Source of the DNA: Bacteroidia bacterium
Lineage (GTDB): Bacteria > Bacteroidota > Bacteroidia > Cytophagales > JAAEPT01
Assembly (NCBI GenBank): GCA_030431525.1
Contig: JAUIJC010000038.1
Coordinates: forward strand, 1-37,718
Reading direction: 5' to 3'
DNA length: 37,718 nucleotides
The notes under the pieces are model-generated. The model ran no database searches and was not told the DNA's origin. It saw only the letters and a program-made list of their open reading frames with translations. Every line of letters begins with the position of its first letter. Within the stretch, counting starts at the first letter, position 1. Both the position numbers and the translations under genes were made by a program. This document shows, piece after piece, positions 24,290 to 32,802 of this stretch.

Positions 24290-24336
24290 GGAAACAAAAA
24301 ATCCCCCATCCAGCCAATTGACCGAACGGGGGAGCC
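24290..24336 (-). terminator. Candidate terminator between convergent genes
   Basis: On the minus strand TCCCCC (24333-24328) pairs with GGGGGA (24307-24302), followed by a T-run (plus-strand A-run 24296-24301), which suits the phosphatase gene. A second perfect hairpin, TAAAATCA (24341-24348)/TGATTTTA (24353-24360), lies at the phosphatase stop codon. Confidence 0.6.
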
Positions 24337-24357
24337 CTATTAAAATCAGCCTTGATT

Positions 24358-26421
24358 TTACTCTTTAATAAACCTGCGGGTTTTCACCTGCTCACCGATG
24401 GAAAGGCGGACAAAGTAAATGCCTGACACCAATTCGGAAATATCATTCTGCAACACATAAACACCTTCCTGTTGTGAAGGAAGCTGAACGGACTGCTGTA
24501 CCACCCCGTTGATGTCCATGATTTCCATCCTCACGCTTTGGGCGGAGGAAACACCGTACTGAATCACCAACTCATCGACGGCTGGATTCGGGTAGGCACC
24601 GAACAACACGGCATCTTCATAAGTATCCGCAACGCTGGTGATGACCTCATTACGGGCCAATTGTGGCGCATCCACCTTTTCAGGGGCTTGCTGAGCGATT
24701 GCCGTCAAATGGTTTTCTCCATCGAACATGCCAAAGGAGCTACCAGCATAATTCTCTGTATTACTCTTTTGGGCAATATCATCCACATAATAGAAATCGC
24801 CCTGAACGGAATCAGCGGTCACATTCAAGACAAGGTATCCGTGCTGGTCAAGGTCCGCATACTTCATGTGCGGGTTGTAATTCACCTCAAAAGGCACATC
24901 CTTCAAAGCGGGATTCAGGGCACGCAAGTCAGTATTCATAAACACCTCGAAAAGTGCTGAGTTTTGCGCACCAATGTTCTCATCAAAGTTGGCGGAAGTG
25001 ATCGATGGTACCACAAACTCACCTCCTACTGCGCCTTGGCCAGTCGACTTGTCATAGCTAAGGCTTGGGTACGGCAAGTAACTGATACCTACCTTGCCCA
25101 TTGGGGTATCCAATGAATCCGTTGGGTAGTAGGTTGGCTGGGCAACAATGTCGTAGGCCATGGAAGAATGAAAATCACCCGTGAGCCATACCATATTTTC
25201 CACGCCATTCGACTGCAGGGAATCAATCAACAACTGGCGCTCCACTGGATACCCATCCCAAATATCCAAAAAGAGGGACTCAACGGCGACAATGGAATCT
25301 ATGTTGGTGATATCTGGCGTACCATCATCCATTCCAGCGGCAAAACCAACACTAAACGGGGAGAAAATCACTTGGTTGGCCACAATTTTCCATTTGGCGG
25401 ATGACGTCTTCATCTCCTCGAGGAACCACTCGCGCTGTTCTGAACCGAGCATGGTATGGTTCGGATCCAGCATCACAGGATCAAAAATGCTTGTCGGCTG
25501 TTTGGTACGCGCCTTTAGGCGGGAATCCAAGACTACAATTTCAGCCAAGTCGCCATAGCTCAATGTACGCTCGACATCGGTGCCATTTGATTCTCGAATC
25601 GGCATCCACTCAAAGTAAGCCTGCAAGGCTTCTTTCTTGCGGTCTTCCCAGCTACCCTCGGTTTTCTCATCGTGGTTTTCCGCGCCATCCTTGTAGGAAT
25701 CGTTAGCCGTTTCGTGGTCATCATACACCACAATAAATGGGTGTTGCTGATGAGCCTTTCTCAAATCCTCATCCAATCGGTAAAGAGAATAACGTGTGCG
25801 GTAGTCGTCCAAATTGACAATTTCTTGGGTAGGGACATTCCTACGCTCGGTCAGATTGGCGTTGCCATAATAATCAGCAGGGTACTCGTAGATGTAATCC
25901 CCCAAGTGAATCACCGCATCCAAATCGGCGCGTTCTGCAATGCGACCATACGCATTGAAATAGCCAGCCTCATAGTTGCTGCATGAAACGACAGCAAACT
26001 TTAGATGCTCGGCGTTAGTCGACGCTGTTCTTGTACGACCAAGGACAGAATTTTTGCCCAATGCACGGAAATAGTAGTAATAAGTAGTCTCCTCGCTCAG
26101 CCCTGTCACATCCACCTTCACGGTGTAATCCTTGGTCTCGTCAGTAGTAACGGTGCCACTAACAACCACATCCTGCAAGTCCATATCCGTGGCAACAAAA
26201 TACTCCACCTCAACGGACTGGTCAGTTTCTGGAGTAACACGTGTCCAAATGATCACACGGTCAACCAAAGGGTCTCCGGAGGCTACCCCGTGGTAAAAGG
26301 GCGCCATTTGCGGGTCATAAGGTAGTTCCTCCTGAAGGCGTGCCGTGCTCACCACCGACTGCGCCCTACCAAGCACAGGGAAAATCAGGCTCAGCAAAAC
26401 AATAGGTATAATAGCTTTCAT
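24358..26421 (-). CDS. Secreted PhoD-family alkaline phosphatase with T9SS domain
   Basis: A 687-aa exported phosphoesterase releasing phosphate from mono- or diesters outside the cell. Signal peptide 1-20 (PVLGRAQ). The PhoD N-terminal domain (~40-130) has HGVASGDPLVDRVIIWTRV. The catalytic domain (~135-560) shows the metal-binding motifs VVSCSNYEAGYFNAY, IHLGDYIYEYPADY, YDDHETANDSY and WLTGDFHSSMAYDI, matching the iron-calcium site of this family. The C-terminal ~75 residues (FGAYPNPAVDELVIQYG to RRFIKE) are a T9SS sorting domain, unlike the Tat-exported PhoD of Bacillus. No phosphate regulator or transporter gene is adjacent and no Pho-box can be judged. Confidence 0.94.
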   Translation of the reverse strand: MKAIIPIVLLSLIFPVLGRAQSVVSTARLQEELPYDPQMAPFYHGVASGDPLVDRVIIWTRVTPETDQSVEVEYFVATDMDLQDVVVSGTVTTDETKDYTVKVDVTGLSEETTYYYYFRALGKNSVLGRTRTASTNAEHLKFAVVSCSNYEAGYFNAYGRIAERADLDAVIHLGDYIYEYPADYYGNANLTERRNVPTQEIVNLDDYRTRYSLYRLDEDLRKAHQQHPFIVVYDDHETANDSYKDGAENHDEKTEGSWEDRKKEALQAYFEWMPIRESNGTDVERTLSYGDLAEIVVLDSRLKARTKQPTSIFDPVMLDPNHTMLGSEQREWFLEEMKTSSAKWKIVANQVIFSPFSVGFAAGMDDGTPDITNIDSIVAVESLFLDIWDGYPVERQLLIDSLQSNGVENMVWLTGDFHSSMAYDIVAQPTYYPTDSLDTPMGKVGISYLPYPSLSYDKSTGQGAVGGEFVVPSITSANFDENIGAQNSALFEVFMNTDLRALNPALKDVPFEVNYNPHMKYADLDQHGYLVLNVTADSVQGDFYYVDDIAQKSNTENYAGSSFGMFDGENHLTAIAQQAPEKVDAPQLARNEVITSVADTYEDAVLFGAYPNPAVDELVIQYGVSSAQSVRMEIMDINGVVQQSVQLPSQQEGVYVLQNDISELVSGIYFVRLSIGEQVKTRRFIKE

Positions 26422-26582
26422 CGTCTTTTTTTTTGATGCAAGCTACGCTTCGGTGCTAACCCGAAAGTTGAGGCTGTCTTATGGAAAGATTAAGTTTTGG
26501 AGGGGATTGTTTGGGGAATATTACATGGCTGAAAACACGAGAGAATACGACTATAAATAGCCTAAAAAAATGAATACCCACA

Positions 26583-26619
26583 AAAAACAAAAACCCCTTC
26601 AGAAACTAATTTGAAGGGG
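26583..26619 (-). terminator. Terminator of the tRNA-Ser gene
   Basis: CCCCTTCA (26594-26601) pairs with TGAAGGGG (26612-26619) and, on the minus strand, is followed by a T-rich tract (plus-strand A-rich 26583-26593). Confidence 0.85.
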
Positions 26620-26626
26620 CTTAGTG

Positions 26627-26711
26627 CAGAGAGTGAGGGATTCGAACCCCCGGTACCTCGCGGTACAACGGTTTTCAAGACCGCCGCATTCGACCACTCT
26701 GCCAACTCTCT
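26627..26711 (-). tRNA. tRNA-Ser (anticodon UGA)
   Basis: An 85-nt gene. The acceptor stem AGAGAGT/ACTCTCT, the D-arm GGCAGAGTGGTCGAATGC, the anticodon loop CTTGAAA (anticodon TGA), a long class II variable arm (GTACCGCGAGGTAC) and the T-arm GGGGGTTCGAATCCCTC can all be read on the minus strand. The discriminator is G; CCA is not encoded. It decodes UCA and related serine codons. Confidence 0.97.
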
Positions 26712-26727
26712 GTGTAGAATGGTGATA

Positions 26728-26759
26728 CAAAAGTAGGAGGAGCCTCACTATTTTGCAAA
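26728..26759 (-). promoter_or_regulatory. Promoter of the tRNA-Ser gene
   Basis: On the minus strand TTTG (26759-26756), a 20-base spacer and TACTTTTG (26735-26728) match the Bacteroidetes primary sigma consensus TTTG/TAnnTTTG exactly, placing the start site shortly before the mature tRNA end at 26711. Confidence 0.85.
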
Positions 26760-26776
26760 CACCAGAACGACTTTTT

Positions 26777-27307
26777 TTACTTTAATATGCCTTGAATGTA
26801 GTGCCAGAGCACAACACCAGCTGTTACTGAGACATTTAGGGAATGTTTGGTTCCAAACTGCGGGATCTCCAAATATCCATCACAGAGAGCCAAGGCCTCG
26901 TCTGAAACGCCAAACACCTCATTCCCCATCACAAAAGCATACTTTTCGTCGGCTTTGGGTGAAAACTCCAAAAGCGAAGTACTCTTGTCGGTTTGCTCCA
27001 GAGCGTAGATTTGGTACCCTTCTTCTTTGAGCGCCTGAAGCGCTTCCTCGGTTTTTGGGAAATGCTTCCAGCTTACACTGTCCTCTGCCCCAATGGCCGT
27101 CTTGCGAATATCGCGGTGAGGTGGCTTACCAGTAATCCCACATAAATACAGACCCTCTGCCGCAAAAGCGTCACAAGAACGGAATGCGGAACCAACATTA
27201 TTCAGGCTTCGCACATTATCCATCACAATCACAACAGGATGCTTCTTAGCCTCCTGAAACTCGTCTACGGAAAGGCGATTCAACTCCTCGGCAGTCAATT
27301 TCTTCAT
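26777..27307 (-). CDS. TrmH/SpoU-family RNA 2'-O-methyltransferase
   Basis: A 176-aa SPOUT-fold methyltransferase that uses S-adenosylmethionine to 2'-O-methylate tRNA or rRNA. The three family motifs are present: NVRSLNNVGSAFRSCDAF (motif 1, catalytic Arg), AFVMGNEVFGVSDEAL (motif 2) and IPQFGTKHSLNVSVTAGVVLW (motif 3), the latter two building the knotted cofactor site. It is of the short type without an N-terminal RNA-binding extension, so the substrate nucleotide cannot be told. It starts 9 bases after the DUF4421 gene and is likely the last gene of that cluster, directly upstream of tRNA-Ser on the same strand but with a separate tRNA promoter. Confidence 0.92.
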   Translation of the reverse strand: MKKLTAEELNRLSVDEFQEAKKHPVVIVMDNVRSLNNVGSAFRSCDAFAAEGLYLCGITGKPPHRDIRKTAIGAEDSVSWKHFPKTEEALQALKEEGYQIYALEQTDKSTSLLEFSPKADEKYAFVMGNEVFGVSDEALALCDGYLEIPQFGTKHSLNVSVTAGVVLWHYIQGILK

Positions 27308-27316
27308 GAAGCAAAA

Positions 27317-28345
27317 TTAAGATTTCTTGCGCTTCCAGCGAGCCAAAGAGAAACGGTAGCCAGCAAACAACTTGATTATGCCTGTATTGCGCTCAATAGA
27401 AACCCCTTCTGTACCATGAAGCACCTGCATGTCCGAAAACATGGTTAGACCTGTATAAAATCGGTCGGAGTTATATCCCATTGCCGCCCTAAGGGTTCCC
27501 TTAGTGGTTAGGACTCGATAGTCTGTAAATTCTTCATCCGTCCTGCCTTTGTATTGCCCCAGCTGTACGCCAAGACCAAACTGCAAGGAAGCTGTGAGAA
27601 AGAAATGATCTCTAATCACAAAGGAATGGGCGTAACCTGGCTGAACGCCAAAATTCAATGTCGCTACTTTTTCCACATCGACCTTTTGAGAAAAATAGGC
27701 CTCCAGCGGAGGAGGGAGCACAGGCTTGTCCGTCCCTAAGGAAAACATGTTTACATAGCCTCCAAGGATAAAAGAGCCAGCAGACTTCTTTTGCCTTTCG
27801 TTTTGGAGAAATGCCGCCCGATAGGAAAACCGTTTATGGTTAAACACATAGTAGAAATCACCTCCGAGGGTGATGGTACCCATACTACTGTTGAGTGGTG
27901 GCGGACCTTGCCAATTTTCTTCAAACGCGCGGACATTGTTTAAGAAAAAACCACGGTAATATTGGGCATAAATATCGACACCAATCTTTCGTCCATAACT
28001 GTTCGCCACCAAAGCAAAGTGATCGGTGTGACCATTCTCCTCAGCCTCGGAACTTGTCACAGGCAAGGTGACATTCAAGCCTAGCCACTTGTAATGAAAG
28101 CCAACCCCTACCCCAACGGAAGTATTTGGCGCATAGCGCAAGCTCCTATCCCCCTCTACATCCCTAAAAGAGATGCGGTGGGTTTTACTAACGGCAATAA
28201 CTCTTGGAGAAAATAAATGGGATAAATCAGCGATATAAGCGGAATCACGCCCACGAAGGACATCATCTTTTGGGCCAGCATAACTTTGCCCCATAGCTCC
28301 CATCCACAACAGAGACAACCAACAAAAAGATAGAATACGGCTCAT
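27317..28345 (-). CDS. DUF4421-type outer-membrane protein
   Basis: A 342-aa predicted exported barrel-like protein. The signal peptide is residues 1-20 (LLWMGAMGQ). The body begins with a soluble stretch (DSAYIADLSHLFSPRVIAVSKTH) and continues in alternating aromatic strands such as TSVGVGVGFHYKWLGLNVTLP and IKLFAGYRFSLARWK, which fit the Bacteroidota DUF4421 family. No function is established for the family. It sits between a sensor kinase gene (11 bases upstream) and the methyltransferase gene (9 bases downstream) in a tight same-strand cluster, so co-transcription is likely; a link in function with the kinase is possible. Confidence 0.85.
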   Translation of the reverse strand: MSRILSFCWLSLLWMGAMGQSYAGPKDDVLRGRDSAYIADLSHLFSPRVIAVSKTHRISFRDVEGDRSLRYAPNTSVGVGVGFHYKWLGLNVTLPVTSSEAEENGHTDHFALVANSYGRKIGVDIYAQYYRGFFLNNVRAFEENWQGPPPLNSSMGTITLGGDFYYVFNHKRFSYRAAFLQNERQKKSAGSFILGGYVNMFSLGTDKPVLPPPLEAYFSQKVDVEKVATLNFGVQPGYAHSFVIRDHFFLTASLQFGLGVQLGQYKGRTDEEFTDYRVLTTKGTLRAAMGYNSDRFYTGLTMFSDMQVLHGTEGVSIERNTGIIKLFAGYRFSLARWKRKKS

Positions 28346-28356
28346 TCAGGTAGTCA

Positions 28357-30294
28357 TTATTGAATGGCAAAATTTTCCTCATGCTCAACGTGATGAGCAT
28401 CCAACCTTAGCCTAAGCTCAACCCTGAAGCCTTCTCCTTCTTGGCTATCCACCACAATCCGTCCACCCAAGGCTTCCACCTGCGAGCGCACCATATGAAG
28501 CCCAACACCCTTACCTTCCACATGATGATGGAATCGCTGATAAATCCTGAATAGCTTGTGTCCGTGGCGCTCCATATCCATCCCCAAACCATTGTCTTGA
28601 ATCACAAGAACAAGCTCATTGGCTTCCTGATAAGTTTCGACCTCAACCACCAAGCGGCGCTCAGGGTCTCGGAACTTAAGCGCATTCGAGAATAGACGCT
28701 CCATCACGCCGTAAAGAAAGAGGTAATTGGACACAAAATCCTTGACTTGGAAATTGGTCAAAAGCTTCATTCTACTCCTCGTGACTTCATGGTGCATACC
28801 AGAGGTTATCCTTTCAATCAGTCCAGGTAGATGAATCTGTTCCCGCTCAAGCGTTGTTTTCTTTGAGGACAGTAAAGAACTGTTAAGATCATGCACCACT
28901 TGGTCCAAGCGCTCGGCACATTCCAATGATTTTGACACCACCACCTCATTAAAGGAATCCTCGGGGTCTTTATGATTGTACATCCTCACCATTCCCAAAA
29001 GGCTGGCGATAGGCGCACGCATGTTGTGGGACAACATGTGGCTGTATTCCTCCAAACTCTTGTTTTGGATAAGAAGCTCCTTGTTCAACCCACGCAATTC
29101 GAGCTCAGATAGGGAGATTTTTTCACGATAGGAATTTATTCGATCAGCCAATGCCAAGGCGAAAAAGCACATTTCCAACGAGGAGCCGATCTGCTTGGCA
29201 TTCGCCGTAACAATATTCAGCGGCAACACTCCAAGAGTTTTCAGGATATAGACCATCATGAAACCAAGGAAAAAGAACCACGCCACCAAATAGAATCGAG
29301 CAAATGAATACTTGCGCCACACCACGATCCCTGCATAATAAAGGAAAAGGAAGGAAACCAGCGCTGAGTAGGTCAGCAACTTCGAGGCAAGGTATTGGTG
29401 CCCCAAAATATTAACCACAATGGGTACCGCCATCAAAATCATTAAGCCATTGATGATGGTGTCTCCCAGCTTAAAATGCTTGTGCGTTTGAAGAAATACT
29501 TTTGAAAACAGGATACATCCAAAGGTTGACAAACAGCCTATGGCAGGCCCATAATCATGGATGAACAACATATTATTCCCCAACCAAAAAGCGATATCAC
29601 CGTTTACCCACGCCACATAAAGACCTGCTGTTACCAAATAAACGAGATAAGCACTATACGCCTTGTCTTTGGTAGAAAAATATAAGAACCCATTATAGAC
29701 AAACATCAACAGGATAAACCCATAATAAATGCCGTCGATTAGGTGCTTTATATGCACCTCTGAGGTCCACAGCTGAGTACTGGTAATAAAGAGAGGGAAC
29801 TGCAGACGCATACTCTTGACCCTCAAAAAATAGGTGGATTCAACCCCCAGAGGCGGATCCAACAAAAAGACAAAGCGGTTTGTCGAATAGCCATGACGAC
29901 CTCGGGGCAAGCTTTTGCCTACCGTAATCGGCTCAAGCGAGGTGTCATTTGTCCGATATAATGTAAGAGAATCCAGCACCCATTCCCCCACTGTAAGGAG
30001 GCAAAGCCCATCAAAAGTCTTATTGATGGTGAACTTTACCCAAATAGCCTCGTCCTCATCAATGTCAGGAAAATTGAGGTTATCCATTTTGCTAGGCTGA
30101 AACCGCTGATCGAATTCTTTGGAAGAAACCTCTTCAAACGAATAGGATGCTAAGGTATCCCTAAAAATAGCGACTTCCCGACCGATATTCTCTTGGCCAA
30201 TCCCCTCAAACCGAATGACTCCCTGGCAGTGCGCCACCTGCGCGAATAAGAGAAGAAAAATAAGATATAAACCCCTTCTTATAACTTCCTTCAT
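28357..30294 (-). CDS. 7TMR-DISM sensor histidine kinase
   Basis: A 645-aa membrane sensor kinase. The start at MKEVIRRGLYLIFLLLFAQ is chosen because it gives a proper signal peptide; an ATG 17 codons upstream is less likely. Residues ~30-185 form an extracellular 7TMR-DISMED2-type beta-sandwich (WVKFTINKTFDG, YFLRVKSMRLQFPL). Seven membrane helices follow at ~190-390, then a coiled linker. The HisKA domain contains SHMLSHNMRAPIASLLGM with phospho-acceptor H423; the HATPase domain has LFSNALKFRD (N box), DNGLGMD (G1) and GKGVGLHMVRSQVEALGG (G2). The DISMED2 domain usually senses a carbohydrate or related ligand. There is no receiver domain and no response regulator next door, so the partner is encoded elsewhere. 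Confidence 0.93.
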   Translation of the reverse strand: MKEVIRRGLYLIFLLLFAQVAHCQGVIRFEGIGQENIGREVAIFRDTLASYSFEEVSSKEFDQRFQPSKMDNLNFPDIDEDEAIWVKFTINKTFDGLCLLTVGEWVLDSLTLYRTNDTSLEPITVGKSLPRGRHGYSTNRFVFLLDPPLGVESTYFLRVKSMRLQFPLFITSTQLWTSEVHIKHLIDGIYYGFILLMFVYNGFLYFSTKDKAYSAYLVYLVTAGLYVAWVNGDIAFWLGNNMLFIHDYGPAIGCLSTFGCILFSKVFLQTHKHFKLGDTIINGLMILMAVPIVVNILGHQYLASKLLTYSALVSFLFLYYAGIVVWRKYSFARFYLVAWFFFLGFMMVYILKTLGVLPLNIVTANAKQIGSSLEMCFFALALADRINSYREKISLSELELRGLNKELLIQNKSLEEYSHMLSHNMRAPIASLLGMVRMYNHKDPEDSFNEVVVSKSLECAERLDQVVHDLNSSLLSSKKTTLEREQIHLPGLIERITSGMHHEVTRSRMKLLTNFQVKDFVSNYLFLYGVMERLFSNALKFRDPERRLVVEVETYQEANELVLVIQDNGLGMDMERHGHKLFRIYQRFHHHVEGKGVGLHMVRSQVEALGGRIVVDSQEGEGFRVELRLRLDAHHVEHEENFAIQ

Positions 30295-30448
30295 TGTCTT
30301 GAAAGTTGACCGTATTGTTTTTAAACGAAGGCGTTTTATAAACAAAAACCAAGCCTAATTTCACAAAACTAGACTTCCAGCCTCAAACATGGACACAAAA
30401 ATAACCAAAGCTTTCACCTTCTCCATATAAAAACACAAAGCAAACAAG

Positions 30449-30482
30449 AAACGGCTACCCCTTACCAAAGGAGTAGCCGTTT
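30449..30482 (-). terminator. Terminator after the LamG protein gene
   Basis: AAACGGCTAC (30449-30458) pairs with GTAGCCGTTT (30473-30482), and the interior CCTT/AAGG extends the stem. The minus-strand tail is only moderately T-rich. Confidence 0.75.
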
Positions 30483-30504
30483 AAAATTCAGACAATCTGC
30501 AAGC

Positions 30505-32310
30505 TTACTTCACCAGCAGCTTCTTGGAATCCACAATCTCACCCGAACCATTTACAACATTCAGGAAGTAAAGACCAGCAGCGCCCAAAGCGTCCACATC
30601 AATCTCAATCAATTGCTCATCGATAGCGTCAACAAATACCTCCTGACCTTGTAGGTTGGTCACGGAAATGCTGTATCCTGTCATCAAGGAATAATCTCCA
30701 GTGTTCACGAATACGATGTCGCGAGCTGGGTTAGGATAAGCAATCATCTGGTTAGAAGCACCATTAGCCAAACCAGTGATTTTGTCCAATACCAAGGTGT
30801 CTGTTACTGTAGTGCGCTCTACAACTTCAACTGTATCATAAATAACTTGAACAACTTGAACGGTGTCGTAAACAGTGACTACTTCAACAGTTTTACCATT
30901 TGACTCAGCAGCAATTTCTTGAGCAGAAAGTGCTTTGCCGTAAAATTTCACATCATCAATGTTTCCGTAGAAGGTTTGGGTTCCATCCATCATTGTACCG
31001 ATGCGAAGGTCCGTGCCAGTCCAAGCAATATCTCTTGTAGCTGTCCTTGAGTTTTTCAATTCGCCATTCATATAAATAGCCATCTCACCATTGTTCCATG
31101 TGCCGGCAATATGTACCCACTCGTTCAATGGCAATGAATCAGGAGAACTCAAGAAATCATAACCACCATTATTGTAAATGTGGAATGTTGGCTTACCCTT
31201 GAAAATGCTTAAAGTAAAGTCACGGTTTGGATTGACTTGAGTCAATACCATCATGGTCTCACGGCTTTTATCACCAGTGTAAACCCAAGCACTCATGGTA
31301 AACTCTGAAAGGTTTTTGGCTTCATCCAATGAATCCTCCAACACCAAATATCCTGACCCAAAAGCACGAGCGCCCAAAGCATCTCCATTTCGGTCATCAG
31401 TACTGTAAGTATTTTGATCCGCTTTTACATGGATAGAAGAATTGCCACTTACCTCATTCAGACTCTCATTATTAAAATTGAAGTGGAAAATGAGGTCGTC
31501 AGCACTTGGAGGATTTCCATTACAGGCCATGGTGTCATACACTGTAACGTTAGTTGTATCATAGACCATCACATTCGTAGTGTCGTACACTGCCACTTCA
31601 ACCGTCTTAGTACAGAAACCGCCGTCAGTAGCAACCTCCTCAGCGGAAAGGGCACGGTTATAAATTTTCACTTCATCAATGAAACCTTCAAACGGCTCTG
31701 AACCATCGTGAAAACTACCAATTTCCAAATCAGTTCCTGTCCAGCCAATGGTAGCCTCAGTAACAACCCGGGTATTTTTTAGCTCACCATCCACATAAAT
31801 GGACATTGTACCATTATCAAAAGTCGCTACGATGTGCACCCATTGATTTAATGGCAAAGGATCAGGAGAGAAACAGAAATAGTATTCATCAAAATTGACA
31901 TTGAAATGGAAGGCTGGTTTACCGTCAAAAATACTGAGAACAAAATCTCTGTTCGGGTTCACCTTCGACACAATCGTGTTTCTGGAGCCAGCATTTGGGC
32001 TAAACACCCAAGCACTTAAAGTAAACTCTGAAAGCTGATCAACTTTCCCGTCTACATCTTCCAGAGACAAATAAGCTCCGCTCTGAAAAGCACGGGCATT
32101 TCCATTAACCCCAGCCATGTCTGCGATAGACGAAGTGTTATTGTCAGTAACATTGACCGTTGAATTCCCACTTGTTTCCGATACGGTATTCCCGTCAAAG
32201 CTAAAGTGCATCAACAAGGATGGATCTGAAGACTGTGCGAAAGCACCAAACGACATAAAAGTCATTGCGACAACCATCAATTTGATTGCCTTAGAAGTAA
32301 AGGTTTGCAT
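30505..32310 (-). CDS. Secreted protein with two LamG domains and T9SS domain
   Basis: A 601-aa exported surface protein. Signal peptide 1-25 (SFGAFAQ). It is an internal duplication: unit 1 (~30-235) and unit 2 (~272-485) are LamG/concanavalin-like domains sharing FHFNF, LSEFTMSAWVY, NRDFTLSIFKGKP, LNEWVHIAGTWNNGEMAIYM and AWTGTDLRIG motifs. Each is followed by a linker of VYDT units (VYDTTNVMVYDTTNVTVYDT after the first; TVYDTVQVVQVIYDTVEVVE after the second). The last ~75 residues (IAYPNPARDIVFVNTG to KKLLVK) are the sorting domain. LamG pairs bind glycans or proteins; no catalytic motif is visible. It has its own promoter and terminator. Confidence 0.9.
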   Translation of the reverse strand: MQTFTSKAIKLMVVAMTFMSFGAFAQSSDPSLLMHFSFDGNTVSETSGNSTVNVTDNNTSSIADMAGVNGNARAFQSGAYLSLEDVDGKVDQLSEFTLSAWVFSPNAGSRNTIVSKVNPNRDFVLSIFDGKPAFHFNVNFDEYYFCFSPDPLPLNQWVHIVATFDNGTMSIYVDGELKNTRVVTEATIGWTGTDLEIGSFHDGSEPFEGFIDEVKIYNRALSAEEVATDGGFCTKTVEVAVYDTTNVMVYDTTNVTVYDTMACNGNPPSADDLIFHFNFNNESLNEVSGNSSIHVKADQNTYSTDDRNGDALGARAFGSGYLVLEDSLDEAKNLSEFTMSAWVYTGDKSRETMMVLTQVNPNRDFTLSIFKGKPTFHIYNNGGYDFLSSPDSLPLNEWVHIAGTWNNGEMAIYMNGELKNSRTATRDIAWTGTDLRIGTMMDGTQTFYGNIDDVKFYGKALSAQEIAAESNGKTVEVVTVYDTVQVVQVIYDTVEVVERTTVTDTLVLDKITGLANGASNQMIAYPNPARDIVFVNTGDYSLMTGYSISVTNLQGQEVFVDAIDEQLIEIDVDALGAAGLYFLNVVNGSGEIVDSKKLLVK

Positions 32311-32344
32311 TATGCAAAGAGTTAAAATGTGTTAAAAAACAGCT

Positions 32345-32375
32345 CAAACCTAAGCATATAACACTGGAAATCAAA
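32345..32375 (-). promoter_or_regulatory. Promoter of the LamG protein gene
   Basis: On the minus strand TTTG (32375-32372), a 19-base spacer and TAGGTTTG (32352-32345) fit the Bacteroidetes promoter consensus, with the start codon at 32310 leaving a leader of about 28 nt. Confidence 0.75.
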
Positions 32376-32406
32376 TGCTTGAAATAACAATAGACCTTTT
32401 TAGACA

Positions 32407-32435
32407 CAAAAAAAGGCACGTTTTTCAACGCGCCT
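32407..32435 (-). terminator. Terminator after ppnP
   Basis: On the minus strand AGGCGCGTT pairs with AACGTGCCT (one wobble, 4-base loop) and is followed by a run of Ts (plus-strand A-run 32408-32414). Confidence 0.85.
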
Positions 32436-32458
32436 AGAAATCTATTTCCTGAGAAGGA

Positions 32459-32740
32459 TTAACGGTAACGGCAAAGATAAGCCGTGTCCACCTCAACCTT
32501 AACACCGAATTTTTGGTTGGCCTCCACTTCGAAAGTCTCGCCCTCACCAAAGGTCTTCCACTCAGATGCCTCTGGCAAAAGGATGGTCAATGCACCGCTT
32601 ACGACGGTCATGTACTCCTTCTTGGAAGTGCCAAACTCATATTCTCCCGGAGCCATTACACCAACAGTAGCAGGCCCGTCTGCCTCAGTGAAAGCCAAGG
32701 AAGTCACCTTGCCTTCGAAGTAGTTATTTACGTCAAACAT
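32459..32740 (-). CDS. ppnP: Pyrimidine/purine nucleoside phosphorylase PpnP (DUF1255 cupin)
   Basis: A 93-aa single-domain cupin. The start [17 protein letters not shown] is chosen because it matches the family start and length (the E. coli protein has 94 residues); an ATG 14 codons upstream overlaps the probable promoter. Family features include [29 protein letters not shown] and [16 protein letters not shown], ending in AYLCRYR. PpnP splits nucleosides with phosphate to free base and ribose-1-phosphate. It lies between RecQ and the LamG gene with a candidate TATTTTTG box at 32766-32759 on the minus strand, although the nearest upstream TTTG is 24 bases away. Confidence 0.93.
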   Translation of the reverse strand: MFDVNNYFEGKVTSLAFTEADGPATVGVMAPGEYEFGTSKKEYMTVVSGALTILLPEASEWKTFGEGETFEVEANQKFGVKVEVDTAYLCRYR

Positions 32741-32802
32741 GTTGAATGATTTTTTGCGCAAAAATACGCATTCTTTAGGCACAGATATCGCAAAAAAATC
32801 CG

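Noticed and set aside
27312-27347. TAATTTTG just 4 bases before the methyltransferase start, suggesting a leaderless transcript
   Set aside because: The nearest upstream TTTG is 24 bases away, and the gene is 9 bases behind the previous one, so cotranscription explains it better.
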